Assembly: GCA_009760855.2 (NCBI GenBank)
Contig: WPIO01000001.1
Span: 14,167,501-14,231,500, forward strand
Length of the DNA: 64,000 bases
Direction of reading: 5' to 3'
DNA from: Cristatella mucedo
Lineage: Eukaryota; Bryozoa; Phylactolaemata; Cristatellidae
Position 1 is the first letter of the stretch. Every line of letters begins with the position of its first letter. A model generated the notes under the pieces. It was not told where the DNA came from and did not search any database. It saw only the letters and a program-made list of their open reading frames with translations. The position numbers and the translations under genes are program-made. Shown here one piece after another: positions 57,354-64,000 of this stretch.

Positions 57354-57950
57354 ATGTCTTTGGATAATGAAGTTTCCGAATTAAGAAAACGTGTTATGGA
57401 ATTGCTTGATTGCTAATAATAATAATTGCTTGATTCTAACGCTTATACTGGCAAATTTACGTATAAGGAGAACAGACGAGGTACAGCAAGATGTGGATCA
57501 GAAGCAGGCTCGACAAATTCAAAAGGCTATCGACAAATAAGTATTGATGGAAATAGATACTATGTTCATAGATTAGTTTGGCTAATCATTACTGGTAAAT
57601 TTCCTTTACATGACATTGACCATGCCGACGGAAATAAACTAAATATTTGCTTCCAAAATTTACGAGAAGCAAACCATTCAGAAAACAGTAGAAATAAAGG
57701 AATAAGAAAAAATAACACTACAAACTTTACAGGTGTTAGTTATAACAAGAAAGCTAATAAATAAGAGTCGTATATTATGATAGACTATCATAAATATCAC
57801 TTAGGTCTTTTTGATGATCCTGTTGCTGCTGCAGAAGCACGCAATCTTGAAGCAATTCGTCTTCACTTGCAATTCGCAAAACTAAATTTTGATTATTGTC
57901 TAACAGAAGATAATAAAAATGTACGTTACACAGATTACTATTTATTACAT
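57354..57950 (+). pseudogene. HNH endonuclease with AP2-like domain (homing-type), broken
   Basis: MSLDNEVSELRKRVMELLD, then four TAA codons in a row, then YRQISIDGNRYYVHRLVWLI and HDIDHADGNKLNICFQNLRE (HNH metal-binding core with the D-H-x-x-x-N pattern) and NHSENSRNKGIRKNN. After a further TAA at 57,762, HLGLFDDPVAAAEARNLEAI matches the AP2-like DNA-binding part found C-terminal in HNH_3 homing nucleases. The TAA run sits between two copies of ATTGCTTGATT 24 bp apart. Free-standing in this element, not visibly inside an intron or intein. Confidence 0.78.
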
Positions 57951-59030
57951 CTCTTTTTGAGCTCATCTCTTAATCTCAACATTTCATTATATATCTGTTC
58001 TTGGCTTGCTCCCTGTTCAAATAGATTCGCTAGCAACATCGCGCTTTCACTTTTATAATGACATTCTTTCTTTCCACGAACTGTGCTTGCTTCAACTTTT
58101 TTTATGTCTCTCTTTAGTTCTTCTGAATAGCTAACTCCTCGTTTTGCAACCAGTTCTCTTCCTTGATTCAGATACTCCAATCTGTTTTTACTTCACTATT
58201 CTGTACTTTATCACTTAAATCAATATCAACACCTTTATCCAATAGATCTATCATGTTTCTCAAATCTAAAATAGCATTCTTTAGTCTTTCCCTTTGAAGT
58301 GATAAAGCACTCATTCATTGCTCATGGGTATCCATGGTAGGAGCTCGTGCTGTAAACATTGTTTCATCCACAATCTTCTTTATAAAACTTGCTACAGATA
58401 CTGCTATACTTACTGCTAATCCTACTGTTCCAATAACACTTGCTATACTTGCTATAGTTGCAGGAATAGCGGGAATATACCCTCTAGATCTCATTTCTAA
58501 AAAGTTCTTCTATACTATCGGATCTAATTGTGTAGCATCCCAACTTACTTCCTCTCTAAATACATCAGATAAAAACCTACTTGGATTTTGATACCAATCA
58601 CTGTTTGATTTCTCTGCTTCAAGAAGTATTTCATTGATATAATAGCCTATTTCTAAAGATGCGACCATTTTTGTCAATCCTTTTTTTCTGACATTGTTTT
58701 CCAAAACACTTGTCCATACTTAACAGAAGCAATATCGTCAACAATTTCTTTTATAAACAATCCTAAATCAACAATTCCTGTTACTCCTGATAGAAAACCT
58801 CCTAGTGCTTTAGTAACACTTCCAATAAATTTAAACGATTGTAATACTTTTGGAACTATCTTTGCTGTCTTGTTTGAAGCTTGTAAAGACAAATGCATTG
58901 CTATTTGTGGTGCTACTTTTGTAACTGCTTTAGATCCTACTTATGTTGCAGTTGTTACTCCAGATACAACTTCTTTGGTTGTACTAACTCCTTCTTTTAT
59001 ATCTTCAGCAATATTTCTTCCTTTTTCTTA
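57938..59030 (-). pseudogene. viral protein with hydrophobic segments and coiled coil, broken
   Basis: About 360 codons in pieces: VAPQIAMHLSLQASN, IGSVTKALGGFLSGVTGIVD (hydrophobic), then after a shift near 58,690 MVASLEIGYYINEILLEAEK and SDVFREEVSWDATQLDPIV, TAG, then AIPATIASIASVIGTVGLAV (second long hydrophobic stretch), TGA, SLQRERLKNAILDLRNMIDL, another shift near 58,175, and a C-terminal coiled coil (ASQEQIYNEMLRLRDELKKR). Family not recognised. The two Gly/Ala/Ile-rich segments suggest a membrane-active virion protein. Confidence 0.55.
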
Positions 59031-59044
59031 GTATATAATAAGTA

Positions 59045-59910
59045 ATGGAAAAAATAACTAAGATTAATGGAAGTATTTATACTGATCTTGATGCAAATAT
59101 TAATAGAATAACTAACTTAGCTTATCCTGTTAATGATAGTGATGCAATAACATTAGATTATGCTCTTAGTTCAAACTTTAGTAATAGTGTTGCTACTAGT
59201 GTTAGTGGAGAATTAGCAACTGTTTCAACTTGATATAAATTGTTACCAAAGAATGGTGCAAAAACAATGCCACAAATAAATTGTAAGAATGTTATTGGTA
59301 TATCTGATAATTTTGCTGATGGAACTGTTTACAGTGATTTAAGATCTTATAAAGTAATAAACTATGGATTGTTAAAGAGCATGACACAAGTGTTTTAAGG
59401 TAATGCAACTTCAAGTATGAATGTGGGAAAGAAGAATATTGTAAACTTAAAAGATTCTGATGTTGTTTTAAAACAATACGTTGATAATACTAAACAAGTA
59501 GGATTTAGATATTTAGGATTGAGTTATAATACTTATCCTAGCTTATTCAAACATGATATGTTAGGTCTTAATATTGTTGTAAATGGAAAAGGAGGAGGAT
59601 TTTTATATCAGCAGATTACTCCAGGTGATATACCAATTATTGAACCAGGAACAGGAAGAACTATTGCATATGCAACTAATCTTAAAACATGTATTCCTGG
59701 TACAATGTCTAACTTTGGAATAGTTTCTGGTATTATGTATGCAACTGATAAAACAAATGCTTACTTAGATTTGACTAGTGATAGTACTTAAGTGTAAGTG
59801 GTACTTTAGTTTTAATAATTGTTATTAATGGAAGTTGTACTTATGCTGTTATTAATTTTACTGTTGCAAGTGGAATTAGTTATAAAGGTTTTCTTGTTAG
59901 TATTGCATAG
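59045..59910 (+). pseudogene. fibre-repeat protein 2, broken
   Basis: MEKITKINGSIYTDLDANIN, then ITNLAYPVNDSDAITLDYA and, after TGA (59,231) and TAA (59,396), MNVGKKNIVNLKDSD with KQYVDNT, the same repeat unit as fibre protein 1. The C-terminal head (GFRYLGLSYNTYPSLFKHDM; GTMSNFGIVSGIMYATDKTN) continues after a one-base shift near 59,790 to TAG at 59,908. Confidence 0.75.
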
Positions 59911-59912
59911 AA

Positions 59913-61195
59913 ATGCTTGGATATAGAAAGAAAAAAAGTAGTGCAAAGAATTATATTAGAAAGACTGGTGATGTACTCTCAGGTAATCTTAATATGCATG
60001 GTAACTTGATTAAGAATCTTGGTGATCCTGTTAATGCCTGGAACTCCCTCCCGAACTCCCTCCCGACTTGCGTCAAGACATCCCCTGACTTGACCACATT
60101 TAAAAAGAACTTAAAAACACACCTATTTAGGACTGCATTTAGTGGGTCCCTGTGATTCGTCCTTCATGTGCTTATGTGTGCTGACACTGTGCCTGCTGCC
60201 ACTAACCACATTTGCATGCTGACCCTGTGCATGTCACCCCTAACCATTTTATTCATGTTGTTTATCAAGCATGATATTACTCAGCATTCGATCGCTTTTC
60301 CTTTTGCAGCAAATGTAAAGCACCTAGAAAGAGATTAAGTTCTCTGAGGGCGTTTTATAACGTGCATTATTATTATGATTATTATATTATTATGCTACTG
60401 ATGATGCAAACAGAAAGTATATCGATACTAATTGTGTTACTAAAGTTTCAAGAGGAATTACTGCTGATGGTGATACTGACATGAATAATCACAGATTAAT
60501 AGATTTAGCTAATCCTATTAATCCTAGTGATGCTGTTACAAAAGATTATACTGATAGTAAACTATCAAAAACAGGTGAAACTATTACAGGAACATTGACT
60601 GTAAATGGAATTGTAAGTGTTGATGGTCCACCTGTTTCAGATAATGATGTTCCAAATAAAGCGTATGTTGATAATAATTTTCTAAAGTTAACTGGTGGAA
60701 CTCTTGATGGAAATTTAAATATGAATGGTTATAGTATTTCTAGAGATAATGATCCTGTTAGACTTAGTGATGGTGCAAATCTTGATACCTAAATAAAATA
60801 ACAGATGGAAATGTTGCAGGTGTAAATTTTCAAGGATTTGTAGATAGTTCATTTCAAACAACAATTGGCAGTTTAACTGTTAATGGTAAATGGGTTAGTA
60901 TGCTATGAAATGTTTCTATTCCTAGAGGCATATTTGTTCTTTCAACTGTATATTAAATTACTCCAACTTTAACAAAAGTAATTTCAAAAATCATTCCTTT
61001 TTCCCAAAATGGGATACATACAAATAATTTTCCTGTTCAATTGTTTGGAAGTTATGTTCTAGATTCAAATAAAAACCTAGACCTAAAAACCTAAAAAAAA
61101 ACCTAGTAAAAACCTAGTAGAGGCCTCTCCATTTGTATGTACAAAAGACTTATGTGATAAAACTATAAATCTAACACTTTATATAGCAACATATT
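59913..61195 (+). pseudogene. fibre-repeat protein 3, broken and split by LINE-A
   Basis: MLGYRKKKSSAKNYIRKTGD, then SGNLNMHGNLIKNLGDPVN up to the LINE insertion. After it the frame resumes with DMNNHRLIDLANPINPSDAV, GETITGTLTVNGIVSVDGPP, NKAYVDNNFLKLTGGTLDGN and LNMNGYSISRDNDPV. A shift near 60,790 and TGA (60,906) and TAA (60,954) break the head domain. At least four repeat units, the richest of the fibre genes. Confidence 0.8.
60038..60390 (+). mobile_element. LINE-A 3' end inserted in a viral fibre gene
   Basis: Starts in the LINE-A C-terminal coding (WNSLPNSLPTCVKTSPDLTT, with an 11-bp internal duplication) and runs through the full 3' tail (GCACCTAGAAAGAGATTAAG, ATT repeats). The viral sequence ATGC is present at both edges (60,034-60,037 and 60,392-60,395), consistent with a short target-site duplication. 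Removing the insert makes the fibre frame continuous. Confidence 0.93.
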
Positions 61196-61200
61196 AAAAA

Positions 61201-62200
61201 TGCTTAGTAGAAAAGAATTAGAAATGAATGGAACACTAGATTTTTTATTCAAATAGAATAGTAAATAATGGAATTAAAGTTGATTCAATAGAAACAGTAA
61301 GCAAATCATTGGCAGATAACAATTATTTAAGAAAAGATTCTGACCAAATAATAAGAGGAGATTTATCTGCAAACTCAAAAAAATATACAAATATATCAGA
61401 TCCTGTTGCATTAAAAGATATAACGACAAAACAAAACATTGATACAAAAGTTGGAACAGGAAATGAAGAAATTATAATGGGTAGATAAAATACAAATAGA
61501 TTAATTACTAGTGATACCCATGATATCCTATATACAAAGAATAGACCTAATGGATTTTTTTAAGAAATGCATTGCAAGAAAGTAATTCATGTGTATTAAA
61601 TGGTAATTTAAGAGTTAAGAGTGCCACTAATTTAACAAGTAAAACAAATAAGTCATTGGCGAAACTATCAGATATAAATATAAAAAAATTCGTATACACA
61701 AAGATAATGATAAAAGTAAAAGATATAAAAAATGCAAGTGACGGTATTTGTAATTTTGTTGATTTTCTAACTAACTATACATTTTATAAAAAACTTGGTT
61801 ATGGTTGTTCGTATTTACCATAGAGTGTTAGTCCAGAATCAAGTAGAGTTTATTATAGAGTTATGAATGCAAGTATTATTATGAATCCTGAAATGCATCA
61901 GATAGTGATATTATTGTTAGAGATTATTATCACAAGGTTGCTAGTAATCCAAATTTTGCTTCTTACTTTAAAATAAAATATTCTGGCATTGTAGAAAATT
62001 TGTTTTTATTAAATAGTTCTCTATCTGATTTTACTGTTTTAAATAATTCTTCAAAAATTATGCTTACATTTAATATTACATATCCACTTTTGAATAGTTC
62101 TTATATTACAACACCAACTGATACAGATTATATTGAGATTGGTTTAGCTAAAGGAGTTTATTATTCTCCTTCAGCATCTATCACAGTTTCCAACCCATAG
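61201..62200 (+). pseudogene. fibre-repeat protein 4, broken
   Basis: MLSRKELEMNGTLDFLFK start, then IRGDLSANSKKYTNISDPVA, SNSCVLNGNLRVKSATNLTS and a distinct head (NFVDFLTNYTFYKKLGYGCS; GVYYSPSASITVSNP). Several TAG/TAA codons and at least three frame changes. Ends at TAG 62,198. Confidence 0.65.
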
Positions 62201-62572
62201 TTTCTTTGATCAATTCTTCTCGTAGATCACAACTCTTTCCAGCATCTATTTCTTTCTTTATTTGTTTATTTAGTTCTATTTTTTAGAGTATGCTTCACAT
62301 TTCATACTATTTATTTTTTCAATTTTTAAGTCTTTTAGAAACTCTTCAAAGATTGAACCATATCTAACTTTAGTAAATTTACAAGCTATCTCTGGTTCAG
62401 AGTGATTTATTCTCAGTGCTTTATATTCTATTGGTAGTTTTACTGCATCTAACAGTGTTGATCTAATGTCTTCAATTCTATCCATTGGATATGAACAGAT
62501 CTTAAAGTTTGAACATTGTTGACCTTGTACTTCATTAAGACAATCTTTTACTCTTGTTTCAACTGAAACCAT
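62180..62572 (-). pseudogene. small viral protein, Cys-containing, unknown
   Basis: MVSVETRVKDCLNEVQGQQC, SNFKICSYPMDRIEDIRSTL, VRYGSIFEEFLKDLKIEKIN, then a frameshift near 62,285 into KKEIDAGKSCDLREELIKET. Overlaps the end of fibre protein 4 tail to tail. No family recognised. Confidence 0.5.
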
Positions 62573-62613
62573 TTTCTATAATATCATTTTTATTTTGTTT
62601 TAATTTAAATTAT

Positions 62614-63111
62614 TTACACAGTGGTTGGTGCAGGTTGTGCTTGTGCTGCTAGTGCTACAGCAGTTGCTTTTTGTCTTGCACTTGTACCATCACTTAGATC
62701 AGGTAGAACAGCAAATCATTCATCCTTGACAATTCCAGAGATGTCGGGTTTAACTCCAGATACTCCTGAGATAACAGTAGAAATTGTTGGAAGTTGTCCT
62801 GCAATCCATGTTGTATATCCAGAGATGTCACCAGGTGTATCTAGAAGTGCACCAACTTTAGCTCCAACTGTTTTTTCTAGATTAGCTGTTACATCTGACA
62901 ATCCTGCAGTGATTATATTTTGTGCTTCAATAACGCATTCATCTAGATAGAATTTCTTAACTGATGCATCAGCCATAACTGAAATATAAGTATCAAGTTT
63001 TTGTTGATCGTAAGATGTCATTCTTGATTTAACAAGATAATCAACGTAAGCTTTTAGTGCAGTAGCACTTGTTGCTAGATTTGGATCACTAACATCAGTA
63101 GTTCCTTGCAT
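62614..63111 (-). pseudogene. Ala/Ser/Gly-rich viral protein, one stop
   Basis: 165 codons, interrupted only by TGA at 62,716-62,718. Sequence: TALKAYVDYLVKSRMTSYDQ, ASVKKFYLDECVIEAQNIIT, GDISGYTTWIAGQLPTISTV, then an Ala/Gln/Pro-rich end (AVALAAQAQPAPTTV). The regular Thr/Ser/Gly spacing suggests a fibrous or trimeric protein. Function unknown. Confidence 0.55.
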
Positions 63112-63215
63112 TTCCTATTATAATTGTAAAAAACATGAGCACACAAAAAATAACAAACATGCTAAGAATTCTAGAAAGTTCAATTAATTTGTACACCAGG
63201 TTTTGTTTTAGGGTT

Positions 63216-63454
63216 TTAGATTTTTTTATTTGCTTCTTCAAGCATTTCATTTATCTTACTACGACATTCCATTGGTTTATCACATGTATCACAGATCTCA
63301 ATAAGAACATTAATAAATGAACTATCTAATTCTGGAATAAGTTTATCGAGTGAGTGTTTAACTATTCTTTGATCAACACCTTTAAGTTTTTGTAAACAGA
63401 TTTTTTTGCCATTTCTCTAGATTGTTCGCAGCTAAGAATTCTTGAAACATCCAT
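63216..63454 (-). pseudogene. small viral protein with Cys motif, one frameshift
   Basis: MDVSRILSCEQSREMAKK, a one-base shift in an A run near 63,400, then GVDQRIVKHSLDKLIPELDS and IEICDTCDKPMECRSKINEM. The C-x-x-C-x(5)-C pattern could bind a metal. Unknown family. Confidence 0.5.
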
Positions 63455-63499
63455 TATCTATAAAAGTAAAATAATTTTTTTAAAGTTCATCTTCTTCGT

Positions 63500-63727
63500 T
63501 TACATAATTGTGATAATCTTGTTGAACATATCGTTCATCTTTTCTCCAAATAAAAGTTTTTCAAGACTTATATCATCTTCTTCACTAACATAAGAATCTG
63601 ATTCTGATTCAGGAACATAGTCAGGATCTTCCTCTGAATCATCTGAAAACGACTCACATTCACTATCTGAAACAGTGATATCAATAGAATCATCTTCTTC
63701 AGAAAATTGGAAAGCTTCTGAATCCAT
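63500..63727 (-). CDS. small acidic viral protein, open
   Basis: 75 residues, more than one third Asp/Glu/Ser (SEEDDSIDITVSDSECESFS; DDSEEDPDYVPESESDSYVS), ending in a hydrophobic helix. No break. Function unknown. Confidence 0.55.
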   Translation of the reverse strand: MDSEAFQFSEEDDSIDITVSDSECESFSDDSEEDPDYVPESESDSYVSEEDDISLEKLLFGEKMNDMFNKIITIM

Positions 63728-63751
63728 CCTATAACAGTGAAAATATTTTTG

Positions 63752-63904
63752 CTAATTTAAAATTAATTTTTCTACTGACTTAACCAGATCTATTTCGGCT
63801 TGGATGTCAACGTATTTTTTATCTGTTTCCATTTTCTCTTTACCAGCAAATCTGACTTTCTTTACAACAACTTGTTTGTTGTATTCATTCTTTCGTTTTG
63901 GCAT
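63752..63904 (-). CDS. small basic viral protein, open
   Basis: 50 residues: MPKRKNEYNKQVVVKKVRFA, then KKYVDIQAEIDLVKSVEKL. A basic N-terminus (nuclear-localisation-like KRK) and a helical end. It lies 24 bp upstream of the acidic gene on the same strand and is too short for usual gene finders. Confidence 0.45.
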   Translation of the reverse strand: MPKRKNEYNKQVVVKKVRFAGKEKMETDKKYVDIQAEIDLVKSVEKLILN

Positions 63905-64000
63905 CTATATTAAATTTATTTAAAAATTCAAAGCATTTTCCACCTGTCTCTTTTATTCTATAGTGACCGTAAGAAAGTGAGTGTAATCCACAGTCTAACC
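63905..64000 (-). CDS. 3' end of a further viral gene, cut by the window edge
   Basis: One minus-strand frame is open across the edge (HSLSYGHYRIKETGGKCFEF). Too short to assign. Confidence 0.35.

Larger units (their letters stand above)
46004..64000. mobile_element. decayed Polinton/Maverick (adintovirus-like) endogenous virus, left part
   Basis: An AT-rich, densely coding block of at least 18 kb. It has a Polinton-type gene set: RVE integrase, double- and single-jelly-roll capsid proteins, A32-type ATPase, adenain-type protease and PLA2-like virion protein. DNA polymerase B and the right terminus are outside the window. Most genes carry stops and frameshifts, and host SINE and LINE copies lie inside three genes, so it is an integrated fossil and not an episome or a contaminant contig. 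The left edge is uncertain by about 100 bp. Confidence 0.93.

Noticed and set aside
46227-63454. Alternative genetic code (TAA/TAG as Gln) to explain the many in-frame stops
   Set aside because: Several stops do fall where Gln is plausible, but TGA is also frequent, one TAA sits where Trp is expected, frameshifts are common, and host exons use the standard code.
46004-64000. Bacterial or phage contamination to explain the fibre genes
   Set aside because: Host LINE and SINE copies lie inside the block, and the capsid/ATPase/protease set is eukaryotic-virus type.

Overview
The window is eukaryotic, from an animal and most likely an invertebrate. It contains a spliced gene with GT-AG introns, SINEs with tRNA-like heads, L2/CR1-type LINE fragments, Tc1- and pogo-like DNA transposons and long CA/GA microsatellites. 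The species cannot be read from the sequence. There are two very different compartments.

Compartment 1 (about 1-46,000) is host chromosome of ordinary base composition. A host gene of the PITPNM/Nir/RdgB family (membrane-associated phosphatidylinositol transfer protein) lies on the minus strand. Its start codon is at 24,519 and at least 12 coding exons run down to position 127. The gene continues past the left edge, so the C-terminal LNS2 domain is not in view. Eleven exons join in consistent phase with no stop or frameshift; the 5' end of one short exon is unresolved. The introns and the 24.5-46 kb intergenic stretch are full of old repeats: two LINE families (called LINE-A and LINE-B here), two tRNA-like SINE families (SINE1 and SINE2), two Tc1/mariner copies, one pogo-like remnant and microsatellites. 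A GC/CpG-rich block at about 44.74-45.45 kb precedes the junction.

Compartment 2 (about 46,000-64,000, running off the right edge) is strongly AT-rich and densely coding on both strands. It is a decayed, chromosomally integrated Polinton/Maverick (adintovirus-like) element. Recognisable genes are an RVE-type integrase, a double-jelly-roll major capsid protein, two tandem single-jelly-roll (penton-like) proteins, an A32/FtsK-type packaging ATPase, an adenain-type cysteine protease, a DUF5679-like zinc-ribbon protein, a parvovirus-type phospholipase A2-like virion protein, a YqaJ-type exonuclease, an HNH/AP2 homing-endonuclease-like gene, at least four phage-like fibre-repeat proteins and several small unknown proteins. 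The protein-primed DNA polymerase and the right terminus are not in the window.

Nearly every viral gene has in-frame stops or single-base frameshifts. Host retroelements have inserted into three of them: a LINE-A 3' end in a fibre gene, SINE2 in the major capsid gene and SINE1 in the YqaJ gene. The clean host exons in the same window argue that these breaks are real decay and not sequence error. A few short viral ORFs remain open. Taken together, the viral genes would have supplied integration, virion building, maturation and packaging of a small dsDNA virus, now a fossil about 21.5 kb upstream of the host gene's start codon.
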